Shown: positions 1 to 8,334, numbered from the stretch's first letter. The stretch: 38,249 bases of DNA from an uncultured Candidatus Saccharibacteria bacterium (GCA_947306585.1 CAMZGX010000005.1:1-38249); one strand, 5' to 3'. The notes: generated by a model from the sequence alone, not told the origin. Made by a program: numbers and translations.

Positions 1-52
1 TTAACTTGCTGGTTTTCAAGACCAGTGCCATCAACCACTCGGCCACCCTTCC
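1..52 (-). tRNA. tRNA-Ser(UGA), 3' part cut off by the window edge
   Basis: Read on the minus strand the segment begins GGAAGGGTGGCCGAGTGG, a typical serine tRNA acceptor and D-arm start. It continues into an anticodon stem CTGGT/ACCAG enclosing the 7-base loop CTTGAAA, which gives anticodon TGA. The variable arm, T arm and 3' acceptor strand lie beyond base 1 and cannot be seen. Identification as tRNA-Ser is by eye from the arm sequences and anticodon. Confidence 0.9.
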
Positions 53-81
53 ATGTGCTATTATAACAAAAAATTCACCTG

Positions 82-100
82 TTGTAAAGTTTATTTACAA
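82..100. repeat. Inverted repeat TTGTAAA-N5-TTTACAA upstream of the pilin gene
   Basis: Seven-base arms are separated by 5 bases, and the repeat ends 14 bases before the -10 hexamer of the pilin promoter. It could be an operator, or a weak hairpin ending leftward transcripts. A related palindrome, TTGTAAATATTACAA, lies at 12320-12334. Its function is not known. Confidence 0.4.
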
Positions 101-110
101 AGAACTTGTG

Positions 111-119
111 TGATATAAT
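111..119 (+). promoter_or_regulatory. Extended -10 promoter of the pilin gene, leaderless
   Basis: TGATATAAT is a perfect extended -10 element. The hexamer at 114-119 ends 6 bases before the ATG at 126, so the expected transcription start is the A of the start codon. No Shine-Dalgarno sequence precedes the gene. Confidence 0.75.
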
Positions 120-125
120 AATCTT

Positions 126-518
126 ATGAAAAAACGAGGTTTTACAATTATTGAACTAGCCGTCGTAATCGTCTTTGCGACCCTTCTCGTCGTCTTGTTC
201 TTTATTCAGAAAATAAACACTGATGCTATGCATCGCGATGAGCAAAGAAAAGAAGCAATCAATGCAATGTTCTATGCGCTTGAAGAGGATTTCTATGTAG
301 AAAATGGTTATTATCCAGAGGAAATCTCTGAAGAGAATCTTAAAGTTATGGACCCACAGCTTTTCACTGATCCAAATGGCATCAATCTTGGTATTGAAGG
401 CAGCTCTCTTGTCTATGAGCCAGCAAACTGTGATAATGGCAAGTGTAAAGAATATACTCTACGCGCAATTCTTGAAAAAGAAGACGAATATATCAAAAAG
501 AACCGTGAGAATAAATAA
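126..518 (+). CDS. Type IV pilin-like / pseudopilin protein
   Basis: This 130-residue protein starts with a short basic leader and a class III signal, KKRG followed by FTIIELAVVIV. The prepilin-peptidase site falls after Gly and the conserved Glu is at mature position 5. The hydrophobic helix then runs to about residue 28. The rest is a small polar domain with two cysteines near the C-terminus (NCDNGKC) that may close a disulfide loop, as in many pilins. By family knowledge such proteins are assembled at the inner membrane into pili or pilus-like secretion systems. No other pilus gene is in the window, so major pilin versus minor pseudopilin is open. The stop codon overlaps the ruvA start by one base (TAATG), suggesting translational coupling to an unrelated gene, as is common in compact genomes. 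Confidence 0.8.
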   Translation: MKKRGFTIIELAVVIVFATLLVVLFFIQKINTDAMHRDEQRKEAINAMFYALEEDFYVENGYYPEEISEENLKVMDPQLFTDPNGINLGIEGSSLVYEPANCDNGKCKEYTLRAILEKEDEYIKKNRENK

Positions 519-1099
519 TGATCGCGCATATTAATGGCGAAATTGCAGAAAAATTTGACAGTTCCGTTATCGTTGACGTCAATGGTGTTGGCTACGAAAT
601 CGCTCTGACCGCTCTCGATTTCGATGATGCCGTCGTTGGTGAAAAGAAAAAATACTACACCCATCATTCAGTCCGTGAAAACGGGGAGGATCTCTATGGT
701 TTTTCATCGCTTGCTGCAAAAAAGCTCTTCGAACTTCTAACTTCTGTTAATGGCGTTGGACCAAAAGCTGGCATGGCAATCTTAAGCTTAGCCGCTCCAG
801 AAGATGTAAGAAATGCTATTGCGAACGCTGATGTCGCTTTCATCTCCAAAGCTTCCGGTGTTGGCAAAAAGTCTGCAGAACGTGTAATTGTTGATCTTCG
901 TGATAAAGTTGGCTTGCCATCACATGTTGGTGCAACTGCCGTCTTCGTTCCATCCGGCAACAATAAACTTGAAAAGGATGAAGCGCTCGATGCTCTGATT
1001 GCACTCGGTTTCCCACTTAAAGAAGCAACTGAAGCACTTGAAAAAGTCGATAAAAACTTGAGTGTTGAAGAACGCATTAAAGCCGCATTAAAAAGATAA
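518..1099 (+). CDS. ruvA: Holliday junction branch migration protein RuvA
   Basis: This is the 193-residue DNA-binding subunit of the RuvAB motor, which binds four-way junctions as a tetramer and loads RuvB. An N-terminal OB-fold covers about residues 1-62 (MIAHINGEI, VDVNGVGYEI). Two helix-hairpin-helix motifs follow at about 71-91 (SVNGVGPKAGMAILS) and 106-126 (KASGVGKKSAERV). A flexible linker leads to the C-terminal domain III (about 153-193, EALDALIALGF) that contacts RuvB. Length is normal for the family. ruvB and ruvC are not in the window. The start overlaps the pilin stop by one base, and a strong bidirectional terminator follows. Confidence 0.95.
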   Translation: MIAHINGEIAEKFDSSVIVDVNGVGYEIALTALDFDDAVVGEKKKYYTHHSVRENGEDLYGFSSLAAKKLFELLTSVNGVGPKAGMAILSLAAPEDVRNAIANADVAFISKASGVGKKSAERVIVDLRDKVGLPSHVGATAVFVPSGNNKLEKDEALDALIALGFPLKEATEALEKVDKNLSVEERIKAALKR

Positions 1100-1105
1100 A
1101 AAAGA

Positions 1106-1131
1106 CCCCCCGGAAGTCCGGGGGGATTTTT
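1106..1131. terminator. Bidirectional rho-independent terminator between ruvA and hppA
   Basis: CCCCCCGG and CCGGGGGG pair around a 4-base AAGT loop. ATTTTT follows on the plus strand and an A-run precedes it, which becomes a U-tract for leftward transcripts. It sits between two converging genes and can serve both. Confidence 0.9.
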
Positions 1132-1150
1132 GAGGAGTTTAAAGTGCTAC

Positions 1151-3277
1151 TTAAAGTAAATGTATTGTGGCAAACACTGGAGCTAGTGTATTTGCAACTG
1201 TTGACATAGTCTTAATGAAAATATCGAGGGCGACGCCAACAACGTCCTTACGAGTGTCACCGATTGTATCGCCGGCAACTGCTGCTTTGTGTGCAGCTGA
1301 GCCTTTTCCGTGTCCAGCAAGGAGTCCTGCCTCGATGTATTTCTTGGCATTATCCCATGCACCACCGGAATTACCCATAAAGATAGCGCGAGGAATTGCT
1401 ACAACTGTTGCGCCGACGAGCATGCCGCCGACAAATTCAACGCCGCAGATGAATCCACCAAATACCGGAATAAATAACGCCAAGAGTGAAGGAACTAACA
1501 TTTTCTTGAGTGCCTGCTTTGCAGCCATCTCGATAATCATGTTATAGTCAGGTTTAACTTTTCCTTCGAGGACTTCCGGAGTCAACTGTTTGTCACCTGC
1601 ATCAGCAAGCAACTTCGCTGATTCAATAGTGTTATCGGTAAGCATAGCGCTGAAATACTCAACTAATGCACCACCAATGATGGCGCCAACGATTACGAGT
1701 GGGCTCGCAATATTCAGTACTGCTTCACCGGTCGAGTAACTTCCGACATATGCGAAAATCAGGGAAACGGTTGCATAGGCTGCTGAGCCAATAGCGAAGC
1801 CTTTTCCGATTGCAGCTGTAGTATTTCCAACAGCATCAAGCTTGTCGGTAATAGTACGAATTTCTTCAGGTAAGTGACAACCTTCAGCGATACCGCCTGC
1901 ATTGTCTGCGATTGGCCCAAAAGCATCAATTGAAACGGTAGTTGCTACAAATGATAACATACCAAGTGCCGCAACTGCGATTCCATAGATGCCACAAAGC
2001 CACCATGACATCAGCAGGGAAATGCCGATTACGAGGCATGGCAAGAGTACTGAACGAGAGCCAATTGCATCACCCTTAGTTACGACAAAAGCCTCGCCTT
2101 CAGTTGCGATTTCAGCTAGTGACTTAACTGGTTTATAGTCTGTGCCTGTGTAATATTCAGTTATTCTTCCGACTAAAACACCAGAAATAATTCCGAATAT
2201 TGCTGCAACCCATGGTGAAGCCCAGCCAATCTTGAATGAATCATAAAGATTAAGACTGTTGAAGAAATAACTTGCTGCGCCTGCACTTCCAAGAACTGTA
2301 ATTGCCGCCGAAATGTATGTTGCCATATTAAGTTCGAGTGACGGATTGTCTGAGTTCTTGTGGTGTAATGAATATGCAAGTCCAATGATGCATGCAAACA
2401 GTCCAATTCCAGCTAAGGCAATTGGGAACTTTAGTGTTGCAAGATAGAGATTAATGTCAGGTTCACCAGCTGCCTTGTAAACTGTTCCGGCCAGAAGCAG
2501 ACATGCGACGATAGTCGCAACAAAGCTCTCCAGAAGGTCTGAGCAGTTACCAGCAATGTCGTTTACATTATCGCCAATAAAGTCTGCAATAGTGTTTGGC
2601 ATTCTGCTGTCGTCTTCGGGTAAATCATTTCTTACCTTTCCGACAATATCTGCACTGATGTCGGCTGCCTTGGTGTAGTTACCGCCGGCAACACGGTTGA
2701 ACATCGCAACGAGCGAACAACCAAGTGAATAAGTCGTCAGTCTCATTGTAATCGGATTGCAAACCATATTTGCTAACAATCCATGTGACGTCGCATCCAG
2801 ATTGATTCCGCCTGAGGCGAAAAGGATGATTAAAAGTCCAAGAATTCCGAATGCTTCAACCGACAATCCACTTACGCTTCCTCCCTTTAAAGCAGTACGA
2901 ACTGTCCGTCCAACCTTCTTACAGCGAAAAGCACGTCTTGCTACTCTAAAATTAGCATGTGTTGCACTAATCATTCCGAGAATACAAGCCGCAGAACTCA
3001 TGCACGCACCGAGTAGGAATGTCAATCCAGAAGAAACCTCGATGAATAATGAAAATGTTACAGCAAGCGTCAGTACAACCACGATAATAATCTTATATTC
3101 CGTGATCATGAATGTTTTTGCTCCGTCTCGGATAATTTTCGAGAGATCATACATTTCCTGAATCTTTGTTTCTTCTGGTAAAATCTTCTTCGGTTTTTTA
3201 ATATTCAGATAGTTTTTCATTGCCATCGAAATGGCCCCAACAACTATTAATAAAACCAACAATAAGATTTGCTCCAT
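1151..3277 (-). CDS. hppA: Membrane-bound ion-translocating pyrophosphatase
   Basis: This 708-residue, multi-pass membrane protein couples PPi hydrolysis to H+ or Na+ export. Family signatures are present: GGSVSGLS near 132-139, DISADIVGK at 206-214 with the substrate-binding EDD at 221-223, GDNVND at 235-240, DAVGNTTAAIGKG around 481-492, and a C-terminal NSGGAWDNAKKYIE. Ala follows GNTT where K+-independent enzymes carry Lys, so K+ dependence is predicted from family knowledge. Several usually strict positions differ, for example GDNVNDIAGNCSD for GDNVGDVAGMGAD and DTRKDVVGV for DPFKDTSGP. The ion specificity cannot be called by eye. The start is the ATG with a strong GGGAGGTGA site just upstream. 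It converges on ruvA. Confidence 0.93.
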   Translation of the reverse strand: MEQILLLVLLIVVGAISMAMKNYLNIKKPKKILPEETKIQEMYDLSKIIRDGAKTFMITEYKIIIVVVLTLAVTFSLFIEVSSGLTFLLGACMSSAACILGMISATHANFRVARRAFRCKKVGRTVRTALKGGSVSGLSVEAFGILGLLIILFASGGINLDATSHGLLANMVCNPITMRLTTYSLGCSLVAMFNRVAGGNYTKAADISADIVGKVRNDLPEDDSRMPNTIADFIGDNVNDIAGNCSDLLESFVATIVACLLLAGTVYKAAGEPDINLYLATLKFPIALAGIGLFACIIGLAYSLHHKNSDNPSLELNMATYISAAITVLGSAGAASYFFNSLNLYDSFKIGWASPWVAAIFGIISGVLVGRITEYYTGTDYKPVKSLAEIATEGEAFVVTKGDAIGSRSVLLPCLVIGISLLMSWWLCGIYGIAVAALGMLSFVATTVSIDAFGPIADNAGGIAEGCHLPEEIRTITDKLDAVGNTTAAIGKGFAIGSAAYATVSLIFAYVGSYSTGEAVLNIASPLVIVGAIIGGALVEYFSAMLTDNTIESAKLLADAGDKQLTPEVLEGKVKPDYNMIIEMAAKQALKKMLVPSLLALFIPVFGGFICGVEFVGGMLVGATVVAIPRAIFMGNSGGAWDNAKKYIEAGLLAGHGKGSAAHKAAVAGDTIGDTRKDVVGVALDIFIKTMSTVANTLAPVFATIHLL

Positions 3278-3327
3278 AAACTCACCTCCCTTTTAATGTG
3301 CGTGTTTGCCAACAATAAAATCGGGCC

Positions 3328-3368
3328 GCGCTCCTCAACGCACGCCCTACATAATTTGTATTTTAACA
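3328..3368 (-). promoter_or_regulatory. hppA promoter and structured leader
   Basis: On the minus strand TGTTAAAAT (3360-3368) is an extended -10, giving a leader of about 75 bases before the hppA ATG. The leader begins with a GC-rich stretch that can fold (GGGCGTGCG with CGCGGCCC, imperfect). This is the longest leader inferred in the window. I do not recognise a known riboswitch in it. Confidence 0.45.
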
Positions 3369-3406
3369 TATTTTTGAGAAAATTTCAACCATTCGTCTCT
3401 TATGTG

Positions 3407-3415
3407 TGGTATAAT
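3407..3415 (+). promoter_or_regulatory. Extended -10 promoter of yebC
   Basis: TGGTATAAT is an extended -10 element. The leader is about 40 bases and ends with AAGGAA a few bases before the yebC ATG. Confidence 0.65.
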
Positions 3416-3460
3416 ATATACAAAGAATTTCATTAACGTTAATTTTTTAAGGAACAAATA

Positions 3461-4162
3461 ATGTCAGGACACAGTAAATGGGAAACCACCAAGCGTCAAA
3501 AAGCTGTTGTTGATGCAAAACGTGGTGCTCTCTTCACAAAAATTGGAAACCAAATTGCTATTGCAGCTCGCGCTGGTCAAGATCCAGCAATGAACCCATC
3601 TCTCGCAATGGTTCTTGAAAAAGCTCGTCACGCAAACATGCCAAAAGCAAACATCGAACGCGCAATCGCTCGTGCTGCTGATAAAAACGCTGCAGCTATG
3701 ATCGAGGAAACTTATGAAGCTTATGGTCCAGCAGGCGTTGGTATTATTATCGAAGTTGCAACCGACAACAAAAACCGTACTATGCCAGAAGTTCGTCACA
3801 CTCTCGATAAAAACGGCGGCCGTATGGCTGATCCAGGTTCTGTCATGTTCCAATTCGAGCGCAAAGGTGTAATCTTTATCGCTGATAAAGGTGAAGACGC
3901 TCTTATGTCTGCTCTTGATGCTGGCGCAGAAGATGCTACTGAAGAAGAAGATGGTATTGAAATCATTACTGCTCCAACCGAACTTATGAAAGTTCGTCAA
4001 AGCTTAATCGACGCTGGTATGACTGTTAACTCAGCAGAACTTAAATATGTTCCAAACACTACTGTTCCTGTTGAAGGTGAAGATGAAGAGAAAGTCTCAA
4101 AGCTTCTTGACGCAGTTGATGATCTCGACGACGTCGTAAACGTCTTTACTAACGCCGCTTAA
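3461..4162 (+). CDS. yebC: YebC/TACO1 family protein
   Basis: This 233-residue protein begins with the family signature MSGHSKW, followed by AKRGALFTKI and the NMPKANIERAI segment. It matches the usual three-domain YebC/PmpR/TACO1 length. Members were long annotated as DNA-binding regulators. More recent work on the family links them to translation, relieving ribosome pausing, so a role on the ribosome is at least as likely as transcription control. The gene stands alone with its own promoter and a clean terminator. Codon use is strongly biased (GCT, CGT, AAC), suggesting good expression. Confidence 0.93.
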   Translation: MSGHSKWETTKRQKAVVDAKRGALFTKIGNQIAIAARAGQDPAMNPSLAMVLEKARHANMPKANIERAIARAADKNAAAMIEETYEAYGPAGVGIIIEVATDNKNRTMPEVRHTLDKNGGRMADPGSVMFQFERKGVIFIADKGEDALMSALDAGAEDATEEEDGIEIITAPTELMKVRQSLIDAGMTVNSAELKYVPNTTVPVEGEDEEKVSKLLDAVDDLDDVVNVFTNAA

Positions 4163-4180
4163 AATGTGGAAAAACTTGAA

Positions 4181-4205
4181 AAGCACCAGAAAATGGTGCT
4201 TTTTT
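4181..4205 (+). terminator. Rho-independent terminator of yebC
   Basis: AAGCACCA pairs with TGGTGCTT around GAAAA, and the stem is followed by a run of T. The T-run abuts the -35 element (TTGACA, 4207) of the next gene. Confidence 0.88.
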
Positions 4206-4206
4206 C

Positions 4207-4236
4207 TTGACAAACCCAAAAAGCTTATGTTATAGT
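4207..4236 (+). promoter_or_regulatory. Promoter of secreted paralog A, family-type core
   Basis: TTGACA, an 18-base spacer ending AAGCTTATGT, then TATAGT. The AAGCTTATG(C/T)TA core recurs upstream of most members of this secreted family. A leader with AAGGTCATA (about 4248-4256) follows before the ATG. Confidence 0.75.
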
Positions 4237-4295
4237 TTAATTGTATTAAGGTCATATATACAAACAAAAACAAAACAATAACAAAAAGGTAAAAA

Positions 4296-4934
4296 ATGAA
4301 AAGTTACCACACGAGGTGTGCCCATCGTGAGTCTCGTTTGGGCACCATTAATAAGCTTGGTTTTTTTGCGAGCTCGGTGATGGTTGCGGCTTCTGCTGCA
4401 TATATTTATTCGCCAGCCAATAGAACATATGCCGATAGTACGGCAACTACAAGAGTGTCAGTTGACATTAATAGGGTAATTGCATTGACTTTAGATACGG
4501 ACAATCTTGTGCTAAATGCCCCGGCTCCAACTGCTTCGGGCGTTTTTGTTCAGGACTCAATTAATGCCAATGTAACCACAAATAGCCTTTATGGCTATGA
4601 ATTGTATTTCTCGACAGACGGCAACAGTGCAGATATGACTCATGAGGATGAGTCGATAGAAGATGTGATCAGGTCGGATTTTGATGGAGCTATCACTTCG
4701 TCGACTATGGCGGCTAATAGATGGGGCTATAGTCTAAATGGCGTAAACTATATGAAAATACCGGTCGTAGCGACACCTCAAGTAATCAAAGATATTGAAC
4801 AATACCCAACGGAGGCAGAAAAACAAACGGAGATATATATAGGCGCAAAAATATCATCAGCCATAGCGTCTGGCGCCTATTCGAGCAGTCTCGTATTCAC
4901 AGCGGTTGCTCACTCCGGTCCGGATGAGAGTTAA
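4296..4934 (+). CDS. Secreted paralog A: stand-alone N-terminal module, no FISUMP domain
   Basis: This 212-residue member of the secreted family has a long basic n-region, then the shared hydrophobic signal (LGFFASSVMVAASAAYIYSP) and a likely signal-peptidase site near TYA-D at about residues 46-47. The rest is the shared beta-rich module: VTTNSLYGYELYFS, an STMAANRWGYSLNG block and a closing GAYSSSLVFTAVA. In its siblings a FISUMP-type domain follows. Here the protein stops right after the module (HSGPDES) and a terminator follows, so the short form looks genuine and not frameshifted. It is closest by eye to paralogs B and E. It may be a structural partner of the longer proteins or a shortened relic; the role is unknown. 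Confidence 0.8.
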   Translation: MKSYHTRCAHRESRLGTINKLGFFASSVMVAASAAYIYSPANRTYADSTATTRVSVDINRVIALTLDTDNLVLNAPAPTASGVFVQDSINANVTTNSLYGYELYFSTDGNSADMTHEDESIEDVIRSDFDGAITSSTMAANRWGYSLNGVNYMKIPVVATPQVIKDIEQYPTEAEKQTEIYIGAKISSAIASGAYSSSLVFTAVAHSGPDES

Positions 4935-4947
4935 AAGAGTACCATTA

Positions 4948-4976
4948 TACCTACGGCTAAACCGTAGGTATTTTTG
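4948..4976 (+). terminator. Rho-independent terminator of paralog A
   Basis: TACCTACGG pairs with CCGTAGGTA around CTAAA, followed by TTTTTG. It lies 14 bases after the stop codon. Confidence 0.9.
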
Positions 4977-4984
4977 TTGCAAGC

Positions 4985-5014
4985 TTGACATACGAACGAC
5001 GCTTATGCTAAGCT
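4985..5014 (+). promoter_or_regulatory. Promoter of secreted paralog B, family-type core
   Basis: TTGACA, an 18-base spacer ending GCTTATGC, then TAAGCT at the -10 position with a TG extension. The leader ends ATTAGGTCATAAAA just before the ATG, matching the AGGTCATA leader motif seen before other members. Confidence 0.7.
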
Positions 5015-5041
5015 TAAACTAGGTTGAATTAGGTCATAAAA

Positions 5042-6301
5042 ATGGGAAAAATTGAATATCTAGGGAAAGATTATAAAAATATAATCGGTAAACTAGGTAT
5101 TTTTGCGGGTACACTTTTAGTTACAATTTTAGCCGCATACATCTATTCGCCAATTTCTGGTAGCCACGCTACCGAAGATGAAGAAGCAAAAATTTCCGTG
5201 GGGCTCAATACTACACTATCTTTAAACATAGATGTTAATCGATTAGATTTTTCATTCCAACCGTCAGAAGACGGAACATTCTTATCTCAGCCAATTACTG
5301 CTACGGTAAGTACGAACAGCGCCGATGGCTATGAGTTATATTTCTCATCGATTGATAATGAGACAGATATGATTAATGCCTTTTACGGTGTTAATGATGT
5401 TATTTCGTCAGGCTTTAATGGCACTGTCACGAATTCTACTATGACGAAAAATACTTGGGGCTATTCACTAAATAATACTGATTTTAGTAAGATTCCAACC
5501 TTGTCTAATCAGCTAACTGTAAAAAACCTGGATCATATTCCATCAAGCGCCGAAAAAACTTCGGTTGTAAATATCGGCATCAAGGTAGCATCGGACATTG
5601 CTGCTGGATCCTATGAGAAGAGTGTAGTTTTTTCAACCATCGCACATGAATCAGTAGCAAAAATGCAAGAATTCTCTTGCTCAGATTTGCCAAATGTCGG
5701 AGATACTACGGTTCTAATGGATGTAAGAAACGGTAAAAACTATAGAGTAGGACGCTTGGCTGATAATCAATGTTGGATGTTAAATGAACTTGGTATAGGG
5801 GATGGGGCCAGAATTTCTTCCGACGATAGTGATTTGCCAGAAGGCGAAACTTTTACTGTCGGTAGTTATACAGTTAATACAGTTGGATGGTATACTTATG
5901 GTACAGCTACTGCTGGCTGGGGAAGAGTAAATGAAAACTATGCAGCTGGAGCAAACTCACCTAAATCAATCTGTCCAAAGGGGTGGAGGCTACCAACGGG
6001 TGGACCAAATAGTGACTTCTCGTGGTTGATGGAAACATATAATACCATTGATGCTCTAGAAGCTCAACCGTTTAACTTGAATATTGGAAACTCATATGCG
6101 ATGAACGGTGACAGTGGCAGTGTGCAAGATGGTGGTATCGTGGGACTTTTATCATCAACAGCGTATTCGCTTTATAATAACAATAAAAGATATTATATGT
6201 TTTATGTAACGTCATATCCTTCAAAACTTGGTGGGAGTATTACTAATAACTACACAACTTCAAGCTATGGTTACAACGTCCGTTGCATAGCTAGAAATTA
6301 A
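5042..6301 (+). CDS. Secreted paralog B with C-terminal FISUMP domain
   Basis: This 419-residue secreted protein carries the family signal (LGIFAGTLLVTILAAYIYSP, likely cleaved after SHA at about residue 43). The beta-rich module runs to about 205 (VSTNSADGYELYFSS, NTWGYSLNNTDFSKIP, GSYEKSVVFSTIAHE). The C-terminal half starts at MQEFSC and shows the FISUMP pattern: DVRNGKNYRVGRLADNQCWM, then SICPKGWRLPTGG and a closing YNVRCIARN. FISUMP (Fibrobacter succinogenes major paralogous domain) proteins are surface or secreted proteins of unknown biochemical role. Conserved cysteines in the CWM, CPKG and RC motifs may form disulfides outside the cell. The last 11 bases overlap the end of recX on the other strand, with no visible terminator. 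Confidence 0.85.
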   Translation: MGKIEYLGKDYKNIIGKLGIFAGTLLVTILAAYIYSPISGSHATEDEEAKISVGLNTTLSLNIDVNRLDFSFQPSEDGTFLSQPITATVSTNSADGYELYFSSIDNETDMINAFYGVNDVISSGFNGTVTNSTMTKNTWGYSLNNTDFSKIPTLSNQLTVKNLDHIPSSAEKTSVVNIGIKVASDIAAGSYEKSVVFSTIAHESVAKMQEFSCSDLPNVGDTTVLMDVRNGKNYRVGRLADNQCWMLNELGIGDGARISSDDSDLPEGETFTVGSYTVNTVGWYTYGTATAGWGRVNENYAAGANSPKSICPKGWRLPTGGPNSDFSWLMETYNTIDALEAQPFNLNIGNSYAMNGDSGSVQDGGIVGLLSSTAYSLYNNNKRYYMFYVTSYPSKLGGSITNNYTTSSYGYNVRCIARN

Positions 6302-7112
6302 GAGACTTACGAATTAAATCGTAAGAAAAACCCTGACGTGCAAGATATTGTGTGAGTTTAGCGTCGTCGTAGCCGCGGCGACGCTTTTTCTCGATCATCT
6401 TCATGATTTCAACTTCATCATCACGGATCTTCTCGCCAAATTCATCGACCGACAAGACTTCTTTTATGATCGAATCCGAAACACCTTTGTTTTTGAGTTC
6501 CATTTTTAGTTTCTTCTCGGATGTTCCTTTGATTTGATTGCGGTTAGCAACAAAAAACCTCGCGAAATTTTCATCATTAATAATGTCTAGATCGATTAGT
6601 TTAGCAATTACAGCTTCAATATCTTCATCAGAAATGGCTGCGCCGGGCTTGCTCGGAAGTCCAGTCTTTGCGCGTCCAACATACTCGAAGCGGTTGTCTT
6701 CTGTGAAATCTTTTTCTTGAAGTTTTTTATTCTTTTCGCGAACATTCGAGCGAATCTCTTTAATTTTTTCGCGGTACTCCGCATCTGATTCAAGCCTTTC
6801 TAAGAAGCTATCATAGCGTTTTTGCTCGATTTCGCGCTTCATTTTTTTGCGCTTCAAATAATCACGGATCTCTTTCTCGGAATGTGGACGAGATAATGCG
6901 TATTCGATTGAGCGTTGTAAAAGTTTTCCAAAATCCGAAGCGGATTGGATCTTTGTGATTTCTTCTGGCGTGAGGATCATCCCACGCTTCAACTTGAAAT
7001 CAGAAACCTGGGCAATCGTGAGAGAAAAGGCAAACTTATTATCAAGAAATACGTTTACGCGGTTCTCATCACGAACCCCAACTCGAAGGTCAGTAACCTT
7101 CTTAGCTTCCAA
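6291..7112 (-). CDS. recX: RecX family regulator of RecA, with charged insertion
   Basis: The 273-residue product follows recA by two bases and matches RecX. An N-terminal beta segment is followed by the helical repeats ALSRPHSEKEIRDYL, KLIDLDIINDENFARFFV and the C-terminal YLARQGFSYDLIRKSL. RecX binds inside the RecA filament groove and modulates strand exchange. About residues 93-155 form a strongly charged, probably coiled segment inserted between the first and second helical repeats, which makes the protein longer than the common 150-220 residues. The start is TTG, chosen because a CGGAGG site overlaps the recA stop region at proper distance. No ATG offers a better N-terminus. The 3' end overlaps paralog B by 11 bases. 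Confidence 0.88.
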   Translation of the reverse strand: MEAKKVTDLRVGVRDENRVNVFLDNKFAFSLTIAQVSDFKLKRGMILTPEEITKIQSASDFGKLLQRSIEYALSRPHSEKEIRDYLKRKKMKREIEQKRYDSFLERLESDAEYREKIKEIRSNVREKNKKLQEKDFTEDNRFEYVGRAKTGLPSKPGAAISDEDIEAVIAKLIDLDIINDENFARFFVANRNQIKGTSEKKLKMELKNKGVSDSIIKEVLSVDEFGEKIRDDEVEIMKMIEKKRRRGYDDAKLTQYLARQGFSYDLIRKSLNF

Positions 7113-7114
7113 AA

Positions 7115-8155
7115 TTATTCCTCCGCTGCAGTTGCTTTTTCGCGAACTTTAGCTTCGATTTCAGCCATTAATTCTGGCTTTTCTTTGAAGAGCTTCTTTA
7201 CGGCTTCACGGCCTTGGCCAATGGTCTCACCATTGTATTTAAGGAAGGCGCCAGCTTTATCGAGCACTCCGTATTGAACTGCGAGATCAAGAATATCGCC
7301 GGTCTTTGAGATACCTTCATTGTACATAATATCGAATTCTGCAGTTCTGAATGGTGCAGCAATTTTGTTCTTTACGACTTTAATTTTTGTACGGTTACCA
7401 GATACGTTGTCACCATCTTTGATTTGGCCGATACGACGAATATCAATGCGGACAGAAGCGTAGAACTTAAGAGCGTTACCGCCGGTTGTAGTTTCAGGGT
7501 TACCAAACATCACGCCAATCTTCATACGAATCTGGTTGATGAAGATAACGGTTGCCTTTGACTTTGCAATAATACCGGTGAGTTTACGCATAGCCTGGCT
7601 CATCAAGCGAGCTTGAAGACCCATCTGTGAATCACCCATGTCGCCATCAATTTCAGCTTGTGGAACGAGAGCAGCGACGGAGTCGACTACGATGAGATCA
7701 ACTGCACCAGAGCGAACAAGAGTTTCACAAATTTCGAGTGCTTGTTCACCATTATCAGGTTGTGAAATCAAAAGGTTCTCAGTGTCAACGCCAATACGAC
7801 GTGCATATGCTGGATCGAGTGCGTGCTCAGCATCGATAAATGCAGCCTGGCCACCAGTCTTTTGGATCTCAGAAATTGCATGAAGTGCGAGTGTAGTTTT
7901 ACCTGAAGATTCAGGACCATAGATTTCAATGATACGACCTTTTGGATAACCACCACCGAGAGCTAAATCTAGAGAAAGTGAACCAGAGTGAATAAGCTCA
8001 ACGTCGATCTTCTTGGTTTCACCAAGCTTCATAATTGAACCTTCACCAAATTGCTTTGTAATTTGTGCGACAGCTAATTTGAGAGCCTCAGATTTTCCGT
8101 CGTTTTTTTCAGTCTTTTCTGCCTTTGCGGACTTATCAGAAACGGACTTTGCCAT
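7115..8155 (-). CDS. recA: Recombinase RecA
   Basis: This 346-residue RecA has Walker [10 protein letters not shown] at about 80-88, a Walker B region ending [13 protein letters not shown]-type filament contacts and the DNA-binding loops ([30 protein letters not shown]). It forms ATP-dependent filaments on single-stranded DNA for strand exchange and SOS signalling. The N-terminus carries a 20-residue Lys/Ser-rich extension before the usual start of homology. The ATG is preceded by AGGAGGT. The gene leads a recA-recX operon. I see no recognisable LexA box. Confidence 0.98.
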   Translation of the reverse strand: MAKSVSDKSAKAEKTEKNDGKSEALKLAVAQITKQFGEGSIMKLGETKKIDVELIHSGSLSLDLALGGGYPKGRIIEIYGPESSGKTTLALHAISEIQKTGGQAAFIDAEHALDPAYARRIGVDTENLLISQPDNGEQALEICETLVRSGAVDLIVVDSVAALVPQAEIDGDMGDSQMGLQARLMSQAMRKLTGIIAKSKATVIFINQIRMKIGVMFGNPETTTGGNALKFYASVRIDIRRIGQIKDGDNVSGNRTKIKVVKNKIAAPFRTAEFDIMYNEGISKTGDILDLAVQYGVLDKAGAFLKYNGETIGQGREAVKKLFKEKPELMAEIEAKVREKATAAEE

Positions 8156-8159
8156 TTTT

Positions 8160-8189
8160 ACCTCCTAATATATTACTTATATTGTATCA
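8160..8189 (-). promoter_or_regulatory. recA promoter and ribosome binding site
   Basis: On the minus strand TGATACAAT (8181-8189) is an extended -10. AGGAGGT at 8160-8166 is the Shine-Dalgarno sequence. The leader is about 18 bases. The remainder of the 194-base gap to 8349 holds the glutaredoxin promoter and nothing else I can identify. Confidence 0.65.
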
Positions 8190-8334
8190 TTCTTCACCTC
8201 AAAAATGAAGAAGTAGGCTATCTGTTTCGGTCACGACTTTTTGAGTAAGTGCGTTGGTTTTGGAACTTTAGGCAGAAACCTTACTTAAAACTTAGCAAAG
8301 AACTTTTGGCGATGCAAGCAGAAGCATTGTCTCG

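Noticed and set aside
694-1077. 127-residue minus-strand ORF opposite ruvA
   Set aside because: It is a Ser-rich shadow of a clear ruvA, with no promoter or ribosome site.
3464-4000. 178-residue minus-strand ORF opposite yebC
   Set aside because: It is a shadow of the biased codons of yebC. The predicted protein is rich in Cys, Phe and Ser with no domain, and yebC is certain.
8156-8334. Small RNA or riboswitch in the recA-glutaredoxin gap
   Set aside because: Only weak hairpins are visible, and there is no recognisable conserved RNA or terminator.
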